A stretch of DNA of 39,249 nt from Halioglobus sp. Lineage in GTDB: Bacteria > Pseudomonadota > Gammaproteobacteria > Pseudomonadales > Halieaceae. Where the stretch lies: assembly GCA_020443345.1 (NCBI GenBank), contig JAGRIH010000012.1, forward strand, positions 40,704 through 79,952, given 5' to 3'. The position numbers and the translations under genes are program-made. Shown one piece after another: positions 25,163 to 35,112 of this stretch; within the stretch, counting starts at the first letter, position 1; every line of letters begins with the position of its first letter. The notes beneath the pieces are model-generated. The model was not told where the DNA came from and did no database searches. It was given only the letters and a program-made list of their open reading frames with translations.

Positions 25163-26200
25163 TCACGGCCCGTCGCGGCGTTCGCCGCCGCGCTCGAGGG
25201 CCACCTCGACCGTCACCGGCATGCCCTGGCGCAAACCTTCGTCGGCATCGGCGATCACCACGCGCAGCCGGTAGACCAGATCGGTGCGCAGATCGGTGGT
25301 CTCCACCGTCTTCGGGGTAAACTCCGCGCGCGGCGAAATAAAGCCGATCTGGCCGCGATACACCCGGTTCGAGGAATCGCTGTAGACGCGCACCGGCGAA
25401 CCCGGCGCGATGCGCCCGAGATCCGGTTCGCTGACATAGGCGCGCACGTAGAGCGGATCGCGCAGGCTCAGGCTGTAGACGGCATTGTTGCTGGCCACCA
25501 TGCTGCCGGGCTCGCGCACCCGCGCCATCACCGTGGCATCGCTGGGCGCCACCAGTTGCGTATCGGCCAGCGCGGTGCGCGCCTGTGCCAGTGCCGCCGC
25601 GGCGGCGGCTACCCGCGCCTCGCCCACGGCGATGTCCTCGCTGCGAAAACCGTCCACGGCCAGGGACAGCGCCGCTTTGGCCGCGGCCAGGTTGGCGGCG
25701 GTCCGATCGTGGGCGGCGCGCGCGGCGTCCACTGTGCGCTGGCTGCTGGCGCCGGACTCGAACAGGCTGCTCTGGCGCTGAAAGTCGCGCTGCGCTTCAG
25801 TAAAGGCCGCCTGCGCCTGACTCACGCTCTCGCGCGCCTGGGCAATTTCCTGCGGGCGATTGCCGCTGCGCAGCTTGTCCAGTTCGGCCCGGGCCGCCCC
25901 GTGCTCCGCCTCGGCCGCAGCCAGGCGCTCGCGGTAGGGCACGGCGTCGAGCCGGGCCATCACCTCGCCGGCGGTGACGGTATCGCCCTCGTCAAAGACC
26001 ATCTGGGCCAGGCGGCCGGGCTGGCGGAACGCCAGTTCCACCTCGCGGATATCGACGTTACCGTACAGGCGCAACACGCCATCCTCATCGTCACCGCGCT
26101 GCAGCCAGTACCGCAGCAGGCTGCCGACGGCGATCGCAACCACGATAATCGCCAGCAGAAGCACGGCACGGCTTGGACGGTGTCTGGTGTTGGTTGCCAT
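25163..26200 (-). CDS. HlyD-family adaptor of the ABC exporter (YbhG-like)
   Basis: 345 residues. The N-terminal signal anchor (AVLLLAIIVVAIAVGSLLRYWL) is followed by YGNVDIREVELAFRQPGRLAQMVFDEGDTVTAGEVMARLD, the first lipoyl half and typical YbhG/HlyD opening. A long helical hairpin follows (~80-190, Ala/Gln/Glu-rich), then the second lipoyl half (TQLVAPSDATVMARVREPGSMV) and a beta domain. It links the ABC exporter across the periplasm. ATG 26200 has AGGG 5 nt upstream. The 108-base gap on its 5' side holds a perfect hairpin and the palindrome TTAATTAA (26219-26226), so this gene may have its own promoter or control point. Confidence 0.92.
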   Translation of the reverse strand: MATNTRHRPSRAVLLLAIIVVAIAVGSLLRYWLQRGDDEDGVLRLYGNVDIREVELAFRQPGRLAQMVFDEGDTVTAGEVMARLDAVPYRERLAAAEAEHGAARAELDKLRSGNRPQEIAQARESVSQAQAAFTEAQRDFQRQSSLFESGASSQRTVDAARAAHDRTAANLAAAKAALSLAVDGFRSEDIAVGEARVAAAAAALAQARTALADTQLVAPSDATVMARVREPGSMVASNNAVYSLSLRDPLYVRAYVSEPDLGRIAPGSPVRVYSDSSNRVYRGQIGFISPRAEFTPKTVETTDLRTDLVYRLRVVIADADEGLRQGMPVTVEVALERGGERRDGP

Positions 26201-26234
26201 TGGGCCCTACTCGAATGGTTAATTAATCCCTGTT

Positions 26235-26257
26235 GCATCGCCTAAATCAGGCGATGC
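26235..26257 (-). terminator. Strong hairpin between MBL-fold gene and exporter genes
   Basis: GCATCGCC (26235-26242), loop TAAATCA and GGCGATGC (26250-26257) form a perfect 8-bp stem in the only sizeable gap (108 bases) of the minus-strand efflux cluster. Read on the minus strand it is followed by AACAGGGATTAATT, not a T-run, so it may be a partial terminator, an mRNA stabiliser or a processing site rather than a full stop. Confidence 0.5.
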
Positions 26258-26308
26258 CAGTCGAGCGCCGGGCAGCGCCTGCGTCGAACGGCGCGCCCGG
26301 CGGTTCGC

Positions 26309-27709
26309 TCACAGCCACACACAGTGACCGTGCGCCGGTACCGCCACTGCCCACTCGTGATCGGCGCGCAGCCGTTCGGCAAAGGCGAGCGCCGCTGTCT
26401 CCTCCCCATGCACCACGAAGGTCTGGCGCGGCGGTCGCCGGAAGTTTGCCGCCCAGGTTCGCAGTGCCCGCTGGTCGGCATGGGCCGACAGCCCGCCTAC
26501 AGTGTGAATTCCCGCGCGCACGGGGATATCCTCGCCGAAGATGCGCACCCGTCTGGCGCCATCGACCAGCCGCCGACCGAGCGTGCCCTGTGCCTGGAAC
26601 CCGGTGATCAGCACGGCGCACTCGCGCCGCGGCAGGTTGTGGCGCAGGTGGTGCTTGATGCGCCCGGCGTTGCACATGCCACTGGCAGAAATGATGATTG
26701 CGCCCGAGCGGACCTGGTTCAGGGCTCTGGATTCCTCCACACTCGCGGTGAAACGCAGATACGGGATGTCCCGGCTAATGCCCTGCCAGCCGGCGAGTCG
26801 TTTGGCCGCCTCATCGAACAGTTCCATGTGCTGGTAAGTGATGCGGGTGACCGCGGTGGCCATCGGCGAGTCGACAAACACCTTGAGATCGCGCAGGCGG
26901 CCCTCACAGGCAAGGCGATGCAGGTGATACAACACCTCTTGCGTGCGCCCGACGGCAAATGCGGGGACGATCACGTTACCTTCCTGTTGATAAAGCGTGC
27001 GTTCGAGAATGTCGATCAACTCGTCCTCGGTCGCCATCAGATCCTTATGGTTGCGGTCGCCGTAGGTTGATTCTATGACCAGAATATCGGCCTCCTCGAT
27101 CGGCGATGGATCGCGCAGAATCGGGCGGTCCGGCTGGCCGAGGTCGCCGCTGAATACCAGTTTGGTGGTCCGGCCATGCTCGTGCACCCAGACCTCGATG
27201 ATGGCAGAACCAAGGATATGACCCGCATCGCGAAAACGACACAGTACGCCGCCACCGGGCGTCACCTGCTGGTCGTAGTCGACGGGCCGCACCTGGCGCA
27301 GACAGCGCTGCGCGTCCGCCATGGTATACAGCGGGGAGAACGCCGCGCGGCCCGCGCGGGTGGACCCGGCGCGGCGCCGGGCACGCTCGGCATCACTCTC
27401 TTGAATATGCGCACTGTCGGGCAGCATCACCTCGAGCAGGTCGGCCGTTGCGTCAGTGGTATGAATAGGGCCGGCAAACCCCGCACGCGTGAGTTTTGGC
27501 AACAGGCCGCTGTGGTCAATGTGTGCATGGGTCAACAGCACGAAATCAATGGATTGGGGGTCGAAGCCGAAGGGCCTGCGGTTGCGCGCCGGCGCCTCGC
27601 GTCCACCCTGCACCATGCCGCAGTCCACCAGAAAACGGGTTTCCGCGGTCTCCACCAGGTAGCACGAGCCGGTGACCTCGCGCGCCGCGCCGAGAAAGGT
27701 AATCTTCAC
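26309..27709 (-). CDS. MBL-fold beta-CASP RNA hydrolase-like protein
   Basis: 466 residues. Metallo-beta-lactamase motif 2 HAHIDHSG (61-68) and the N-terminal LGAAREVTGSCYLVET with FLVDCGMVQG are those of the Ysh1/CPSF73-like bacterial group. The middle beta-CASP domain contains VESTYGDRNHK and VIVPAFAVGRTQEVLYHL. Later, IIISASGMCNAGRIKHHL and the closing metal histidines (GGLSAHADQ, VVHGEETAALAFAERL) are present. The expected activity is metal-dependent RNA endo- or exonuclease, cytoplasmic. It starts with GTG at 27709, overlapping the preceding stop as GTGA. Why an RNA hydrolase sits between a TetR regulator and efflux genes is unclear; membership of the same transcript is inferred from spacing. 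Confidence 0.92.
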   Translation of the reverse strand: MKITFLGAAREVTGSCYLVETAETRFLVDCGMVQGGREAPARNRRPFGFDPQSIDFVLLTHAHIDHSGLLPKLTRAGFAGPIHTTDATADLLEVMLPDSAHIQESDAERARRRAGSTRAGRAAFSPLYTMADAQRCLRQVRPVDYDQQVTPGGGVLCRFRDAGHILGSAIIEVWVHEHGRTTKLVFSGDLGQPDRPILRDPSPIEEADILVIESTYGDRNHKDLMATEDELIDILERTLYQQEGNVIVPAFAVGRTQEVLYHLHRLACEGRLRDLKVFVDSPMATAVTRITYQHMELFDEAAKRLAGWQGISRDIPYLRFTASVEESRALNQVRSGAIIISASGMCNAGRIKHHLRHNLPRRECAVLITGFQAQGTLGRRLVDGARRVRIFGEDIPVRAGIHTVGGLSAHADQRALRTWAANFRRPPRQTFVVHGEETAALAFAERLRADHEWAVAVPAHGHCVWL

Positions 27710-28125
27710 TGCGCCCCCTCACCGACTCCGCGACCCCTGGTTACCCGCCAGGCAAACGCCGCGATCGCGAGCCACAGCAGCGAACGCAGGCTCATCGCCG
27801 CCACCGTGCGCGGTTCGTAGGCACCGCCAGCATAGACGTGTAGGCCAAAGGCGAGGAACGTGAACAGTGTCGCCGCGGCAATCACGATCGCCAGAGCGAG
27901 CGCCCAGCGCCGCTGCAGCCACAGCCCGATCCCCGCAAGGATATAGAAGAAGCCCGCGGTAAAGTTGAACCACAGCACGAAGGGGACATAGTCGCCGGCG
28001 GCGCTGCGCGCCGCCGCACCACCAAATATCACCGTGCCGCCCTCCTTGACGGTCAGCAGGCCGAAGGCGATGGCGAGCAGGGCGATCACCCGTGTCCAGA
28101 GACGGCCCGGTGTGGCTTTGGTCAT
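27706..28125 (-). CDS. Small four-span membrane protein, unknown function
   Basis: 139 residues from ATG 28125, which has GGGAGGAACAGGT just upstream; the open frame extends further but lacks another good start. Four hydrophobic segments are visible: VIALLAIAFGLLTVKEGGTVIFG, FVLWFNFTAGFFYILAGIGLWL, ALALAIVIAAATLFTFLAFGLHVYAG and LRSLLWLAIAAFAWRV. This is the size and shape of DoxX-like or other small integral membrane proteins, but I cannot place it in a family. Its stop overlaps the RNA-hydrolase GTG by 4 nt. It begins 37 nt after the TetR gene stop, so all three are probably co-transcribed. Confidence 0.75.
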   Translation of the reverse strand: MTKATPGRLWTRVIALLAIAFGLLTVKEGGTVIFGGAAARSAAGDYVPFVLWFNFTAGFFYILAGIGLWLQRRWALALAIVIAAATLFTFLAFGLHVYAGGAYEPRTVAAMSLRSLLWLAIAAFAWRVTRGRGVGEGAQ

Positions 28126-28162
28126 ACCTGTTCCTCCCGATACAGTGATAAAAACGGCCCGT

Positions 28163-28771
28163 TCAGCGCGCGCTGCTGACCCCCCGCAGGTAAATGGCAA
28201 ACACCCCCGGCGCGTCGCGGCGTATGCTGGCCACATCGCCGGCCAGCAGAGATTGCATCACCAGTCCCTGGACAGTGCCGATGAACAGCGTGACGGCGGC
28301 CTCGGCATCCAGATCGGCATCGAGTTCTCGCTGTGCCTTGCCCTCCTCGATCAGGGCGTGCAAACGCAGCCCGTAGCGCTGGATCAGGATCTGTACCATG
28401 CGCTTGGCCGGCGTCGTTTCGGCGCGCTGCAGTTCGCCAAACAGCATCCGCGGCACACCGGGGTGTTCTGCGACAAAGTCGATATGGCTCATGAACATGG
28501 CCTGCATGGCCGCCACGGGCGACTCGATGTCCTGCACGGAACGCTCGATGCGCGCCAGCAGACGCTCGGCCACCCACTGCATGACGGCGCGCCAGATAGC
28601 ATCCTTGTTGGGAAAGTGCCGAAACAGCGAGCCCTGCGTCACGTTCATATGCCTGGCAATTGCCGCAGTGGTGATCTCGCTGGGGTTTTGCTGTGCGGCC
28701 AGGTCGACCACGGCCTGTACTGTCACTGCCCGGCGCTCATCGGCCGGGAGGTGCTTGGCGCGGTTTTGCAT
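28163..28771 (-). CDS. TetR/AcrR-family transcriptional regulator
   Basis: 202 residues from ATG 28771; the frame is open upstream, but the segment there has no good ribosome site and covers the promoter/operator. The N-terminal helix-turn-helix region is ITTAAIARHMNVTQGSLFRHFPNKDAIWRAV (residues ~33-63), the classic TetR pattern with Phe/His before PNK. The C-terminal ligand-binding domain is helical. First gene of a long minus-strand cluster of efflux genes, so it probably represses itself and some or all of the exporter genes until an export substrate binds. E. coli ybhGFSR is likewise preceded by a TetR regulator (CecR/YbiH). Confidence 0.92.
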   Translation of the reverse strand: MQNRAKHLPADERRAVTVQAVVDLAAQQNPSEITTAAIARHMNVTQGSLFRHFPNKDAIWRAVMQWVAERLLARIERSVQDIESPVAAMQAMFMSHIDFVAEHPGVPRMLFGELQRAETTPAKRMVQILIQRYGLRLHALIEEGKAQRELDADLDAEAAVTLFIGTVQGLVMQSLLAGDVASIRRDAPGVFAIYLRGVSSAR

Positions 28772-28790
28772 ATCTGCCACTCTCAGCAGG

Positions 28791-28806
28791 TAGTAATTAG
28801 TTACTA
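28791..28806. promoter_or_regulatory. Palindromic operator candidate for the TetR regulator
   Basis: TAGTAATTAGTTACTA: half-sites TAGTAA (28791-28796) and TTACTA (28801-28806) are perfect inverted repeats around TTAG. It lies 20-35 bases upstream of the tetR start and abuts the putative -10 box, an ideal position for autorepression. Confidence 0.65.
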
Positions 28807-28833
28807 TCTTAACCGAGAAAAATAAAAGTACAA
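28806..28833 (-). promoter_or_regulatory. Putative promoter of the efflux operon
   Basis: On the minus strand TTGTAC (28828-28833), a 16-bp A/T-rich spacer and TAAGAT (28806-28811) resemble -35 and -10 boxes with 3/6 and 4/6 consensus matches. The -10 box touches the palindrome 28791-28806. Confidence 0.4.
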
Positions 28834-28946
28834 GCCCGTTTGTTATGGATCTCACTGCCAGGCGCTGAACTCGTTCATCCGGTAGCATGGATGGAAAGTA
28901 CTGCGCAGAGCACTGTTCAAATTATTTGAGGGAGTTTGTTACGGCA

Positions 28947-28980
28947 TTAGACAATCTAACATGAGGGGGAAATTCCCTCA
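28947..28980. repeat. Two adjacent small inverted repeats after the TauD gene
   Basis: TTAGA (28947-28951)/TCTAA (28955-28959) and TGAGGG (28962-28967)/CCCTCA (28975-28980) lie side by side, 22 bases beyond the stop of the TauD-family gene. The second could be a weak terminator for the minus-strand operon; no T-run follows it. Confidence 0.4.
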
Positions 28981-29001
28981 CATTGCTTGCTCACCTTCAC
29001 A

Positions 29002-29928
29002 TCATTCTTTGATCAGCACCCGGCCGAGTTGCGCGTCACCTTTGATGGTTGTGCGGTTTATTACGCGCTTCACACCGGGGTGAGTGCCGGTAGCACAATG
29101 CATGAGGCGCCAGTTATCCCACAAAATCATGTCGCCCTCGCGCCACTGGTGAAAATAGTGAAATTCCGGCTTGCGGGTGTGCTCTACCAAACGGTGCAAC
29201 AACTCTATCGCCTCGTCATTGGATAATCCGGCCTGTTGCGGGGTGATGATCCGGTCGAGAAACTGCTCGACGATACCCAGTACAGGCCGTTTCGTGACCG
29301 GGTGTCTGACCACGGCGGGGTATACCGCGTCGGGAAAATCCGGGTAGTTCATATCGGCCGGCTTGCGGGGACTGTGCGGCCCGGGCTCGTAGCCCTCCAG
29401 ATCCACATAGCGCATATGCCTGCGCTGCATGCAAAAGACGTAGGCGACCTCGATCTTCTCCAGCAGCGCCTGGGTCTTTTCATCCAGCGCATCATAGGCC
29501 TTGGCCAGATCTCCAAAACCAGTGAGGCCGTCGTCCGAGGGCACGACCACCGCCCGCAGCAGTGCGCCGTGATTGGGGCGACCCGTGTAGTGCAGGTCAA
29601 TGTGCCAATCCAGGCGCCCCACGATCTCTTCGCCCCGATATCGGGCGGTAAAAAACTTGTCCTTGTCGCCGCCATTTTCCAGGACGAAAAGTTCGGGATA
29701 GGCTTCGGAAGTTTCCGCTTTCAGCGGGTGCAGCTCCAGAGTCCCAAAAATACGGCTGAACTCAATTTGCTTTTCGGGGGTGATGTCCTGGTCGCGAAAT
29801 AACAGGACACCGTGTTCATACCACAGCGATTTCAGCTCATTTTTCAGCGCATCCGTCATGGGTTCGTTGATATCAAAGCCCGATATCTCGGCGCCGACAT
29901 TGTGCAGTGGGGTTATTTGTAGTGACAT
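29002..29928 (-). CDS. TauD/TfdA-family Fe(II)/2-oxoglutarate dioxygenase
   Basis: 308 residues. The iron-binding facial triad is His109-x-Asp111 (LDWHIDLHY) and His277 (WRLMHCATGTHPG); the 2-oxoglutarate-binding arginines are Arg288 and Arg292 (GVKRVINRTTI). N-terminal ITPLHNVGAEISGFDI and GVLLFRDQDITPEKQIEFSRIFG are hallmarks of the family. Such enzymes hydroxylate substrates such as taurine, alpha-ketoglutarate-linked acids or aryloxyalkanoates; this member's substrate is unknown. It is the last gene of a minus-strand operon with a class II aldolase, thioredoxin reductase, transglutaminase-like protein and MFS transporter. Its 60-base leader carries a threefold 12-bp repeat containing a Shine-Dalgarno-like core. 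Confidence 0.92.
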   Translation of the reverse strand: MSLQITPLHNVGAEISGFDINEPMTDALKNELKSLWYEHGVLLFRDQDITPEKQIEFSRIFGTLELHPLKAETSEAYPELFVLENGGDKDKFFTARYRGEEIVGRLDWHIDLHYTGRPNHGALLRAVVVPSDDGLTGFGDLAKAYDALDEKTQALLEKIEVAYVFCMQRRHMRYVDLEGYEPGPHSPRKPADMNYPDFPDAVYPAVVRHPVTKRPVLGIVEQFLDRIITPQQAGLSNDEAIELLHRLVEHTRKPEFHYFHQWREGDMILWDNWRLMHCATGTHPGVKRVINRTTIKGDAQLGRVLIKE

Positions 29929-29933
29929 CCACG

Positions 29934-29969
29934 AGTCCTCATACTAGTCCTCACATTAGTCCTCAGCTC
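29934..29969 (-). repeat. Threefold 12-bp repeat with Shine-Dalgarno-like core before TauD gene
   Basis: AGTCCTCA occurs at 29934-29941, 29946-29953 and 29958-29965, exactly 12 bp apart. On the coding (minus) strand each unit reads TGAGGACT and includes GAGGA. The copy nearest the ATG at 29928 is the likely ribosome-binding site. Confidence 0.75.
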
Positions 29970-29988
29970 TGGTCTGGGATCAGCAGGA

Positions 29989-32755
<2,767 letters not shown>

Positions 32756-32757
32756 GG

Positions 32758-33963
32758 TCAGGATTTATGCGGAAGGCGAAGAGGCAGGACCAGCATGGCG
32801 GCAACTGCCATCAGGCCGGCAAATATCCACAGGCATAAACTGAAGCTGCCAGTGACATCGTACAATCTACCGGCCAGGGGAAAGCCCAGCATAACAAAGA
32901 CGGTTATGATTGGCGCCATCAGCCCGAAGGCACGACCGTAGCTTTGCAAACCGAAAATATCCGCGATAAAGGCGCCCCACACGGGCAACATCCCCCCTGC
33001 CGCCAAACCTATCGAAACACAGGCCAGTAAAATGAGGAGATAGGAAGGTTCCAGTGCAAGAACGACAAAGCCAACAGCTACGAGCAACTGCGCAGCCCAG
33101 AGCGCCCATTTGTGACCGAGCATGTCGGCGGCCACGCCAAATACCAGCTTGCCCAGCAGACCAGTGATCGCAACTACCATGATAAGCCCGGACGCTGCCT
33201 CTTCCTGGTGGCCAAGTTGTGTGGCGTAAGGCGTTATGTTGGACAGGATGGCGGTATAGGTACTGAACAGAAGCCCGAGAGCGCAGGCGAGCCACCAGAA
33301 ATTGGAATTGCCCACGATGTCTTTGAGGCCAAGCTGGGCGGCGGAGGCGGCGGAACCGCCTGCGCCGTCTTCCTGAGACTCTTGTATTCCGACTTCCGAG
33401 GGCCAACTGCGGATGGTCCAGAGAACTATCGGCAATACGAGAACTATAAGCACTATTGCGAGGTTCTCCAGAGTGCCGCGCCAACCATAATCCGGCAGCC
33501 AGAATGTGATCAACCCGGGGACCAAAACGCCACCTACCGACGTGCCCGTCGCGGCAACCCCGAGTGCCTTGCCCCTGTTGTTTGTAAACCACCTGGACAC
33601 CACAGCCGAGGAAATCATGGAACCTGCCAGTGCGTTGGCCAGGGCCATGGTAATGCCGAAGATCACGATATATTGAATAATGGTCGCGCTCTGGCACAAC
33701 AGCCACAGCCCGAGTGCAAACAGCACCACCCCTGCGGCGAAGATTTTGCGCACAGACAGTTTGTCCAACAGGATTCCGACGATGGGCATGGTGAAAAGAC
33801 CGACGAACGTACCGCAGGTCAGGCTGTACATCACCATTTCGACGCCGACATCGAAAGTCTCCCGCACCGGTTGGGTGAGGAGGCTGACCGCATAGGTGAA
33901 AAAGCCGATCACGAATGCCTGCGAGAGAAAACTGCCACCGACTATACGCCAACCATAATACAT
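32758..33963 (-). CDS. MFS transporter (OFA/monocarboxylate-like)
   Basis: 401 residues from ATG 33963, chosen because AAGAGGT lies 7 nt upstream; the frame is open nine codons further. Twelve membrane segments fit the sequence, with MFS loop motifs GILLDKLSVRKIF (between helices 2 and 3) and SRWFTNNRGKALGVAATGTSVGG. The latter is typical of the oxalate/formate antiporter and monocarboxylate porter group. It probably carries an organic acid; with a divergently encoded D-2-hydroxyacid dehydrogenase, a hydroxy- or keto-acid is a reasonable guess. First gene of the five-gene minus-strand operon. Confidence 0.9.
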   Translation of the reverse strand: MYYGWRIVGGSFLSQAFVIGFFTYAVSLLTQPVRETFDVGVEMVMYSLTCGTFVGLFTMPIVGILLDKLSVRKIFAAGVVLFALGLWLLCQSATIIQYIVIFGITMALANALAGSMISSAVVSRWFTNNRGKALGVAATGTSVGGVLVPGLITFWLPDYGWRGTLENLAIVLIVLVLPIVLWTIRSWPSEVGIQESQEDGAGGSAASAAQLGLKDIVGNSNFWWLACALGLLFSTYTAILSNITPYATQLGHQEEAASGLIMVVAITGLLGKLVFGVAADMLGHKWALWAAQLLVAVGFVVLALEPSYLLILLACVSIGLAAGGMLPVWGAFIADIFGLQSYGRAFGLMAPIITVFVMLGFPLAGRLYDVTGSFSLCLWIFAGLMAVAAMLVLPLRLPHKS

Positions 33964-34014
33964 CGCTTTACCTCTTAGAGACCGCACCAACGCGTGAATG
34001 ATATTTCGGAAGCT

Positions 34015-34031
34015 ACCAATCCCTGATTGGT
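34015..34031. promoter_or_regulatory. Palindromic operator candidate in the MFS/dehydrogenase divergent promoter
   Basis: ACCAATC (34015-34021) and GATTGGT (34025-34031) are perfect 7-bp inverted repeats around CCT. They lie between the divergent starts at 33963 and 34159. GntR- or LysR-type regulators bind sites of this size. A TATACT at 34102-34107 may be the -10 box of the plus-strand gene. No regulator gene for this pair is present in the window. Confidence 0.55.
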
Positions 34032-34158
34032 CCCGATTATAGTGGTGGCGTCAACAACGCGCTTAGTACACCTGTACGAGACGTCCACAGTTCCGATCCC
34101 CTATACTATAGCCGTAACGAAGCCAATAGTGTTTCCTCTTTGTTCCCTGGACCTGGTC

Positions 34159-35097
34159 ATGCGCATAGCCCTACAGACAGAAATGCCCGGCCTGATCGAC
34201 CAGCTGCAATGCCTCGCGCCGGGTATTGAGGCATTCATTTTGCCGCACACAGATGTAACCGGTGAGCACCGCATAGTGGCTGACGCCCTCCTCGGTGCCG
34301 CTACTGGTGGAACCCGGTTGCCGGCTCTCATCGAACGCTGTGAGGACCTGCGCTGGGTCCATATCCTGGGAACGGGTGTCGACCAATTTCCGCTCCACTT
34401 GGTCGAGGACAAGTTGGTAACCTGCTCCCGCGGTGCCACCGCAGTCCCTATTGCCGAGTGGGTTATGGCCATGCTGCTGGCACATGAAAAACAGTTGCCG
34501 GATCGCTGGATTACCGAACCGCCCCAGGCCTGGTATATGGCCGATCTCGGGTGCCTTGAAGGCAGGACACTGGGAATTATCGGCTTTGGGGCTATCGGCC
34601 AGGCTATCGCCAGGCGAGCACTGGCGTTTTACATGAACATCATTGCCAAGGTTCGCACACACCGTAGCAGCCCGATCCCGGGCGTCGAACTGATCGAGAA
34701 TCTGCATACCTTACTCCACAGATCAGACCACGTGGTTCTCGCGCTACCCTCCACCCCCGAGAGCCACGGACTTATGGGAGCTCAGGCCCTGGCAGCCATG
34801 AAACCGGGCGCGCACCTGGTGAACGTATCCCGCGCAAACCTTATCGACCAGGAAGCGCTGCGCGCAAGCCTGGACAAGGGCCACATAGGCCGCGCCTCTC
34901 TCGATGTGGTAGAGCCCGAACCCCTGCCGGCTGGCCACTGGCTATATCGACACCCGCGGGTTTTTCTCAGTCCCCATATTTCGTGGAGTGGGCCAGATAT
35001 GGTCAAGCGCTTGATGGCACCATTTTTTGCCAATGTGATCGCTTTTTCCAATGACCAGCCACTGCAGGGCGTCGTTGATACGACGGCGGGTTACTAG
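34159..35097 (+). CDS. D-2-hydroxyacid dehydrogenase, NAD(P)-dependent
   Basis: 312 residues from ATG 34159. The frame is open 132 nt further upstream across the divergent promoter, so a longer start is unlikely. NAD(P)-binding LGIIGFGAIGQAIARRA (138-154) and the catalytic triad Arg225 (VNVSRANLID), Glu254 (DVVEPEPLPAGH) and His273 (SPHISWSG) are intact. The family reduces 2-keto acids to D-2-hydroxy acids, as in glyoxylate/hydroxypyruvate reductases. The substrate loop GTGVDQFP is at 71-78. It ends 15 nt before selA and is likely co-transcribed with selA-selB. It lies divergent to an MFS acid transporter, an arrangement that suggests transport and reduction of one compound. Confidence 0.92.
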   Translation: MRIALQTEMPGLIDQLQCLAPGIEAFILPHTDVTGEHRIVADALLGAATGGTRLPALIERCEDLRWVHILGTGVDQFPLHLVEDKLVTCSRGATAVPIAEWVMAMLLAHEKQLPDRWITEPPQAWYMADLGCLEGRTLGIIGFGAIGQAIARRALAFYMNIIAKVRTHRSSPIPGVELIENLHTLLHRSDHVVLALPSTPESHGLMGAQALAAMKPGAHLVNVSRANLIDQEALRASLDKGHIGRASLDVVEPEPLPAGHWLYRHPRVFLSPHISWSGPDMVKRLMAPFFANVIAFSNDQPLQGVVDTTAGY

Positions 35098-35112
35098 CAG
35101 AGGGCACAGGCG

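Noticed and set aside
29934-29969. CRISPR-like array
   Set aside because: Three 8-bp units with 4-bp tails are far too short; it is a small tandem duplication at a ribosome-binding site.
34027-34158. Longer N-terminus for the D-2-hydroxyacid dehydrogenase
   Set aside because: It would cover the divergent promoter and operator candidate, and family members begin near ATG 34159.
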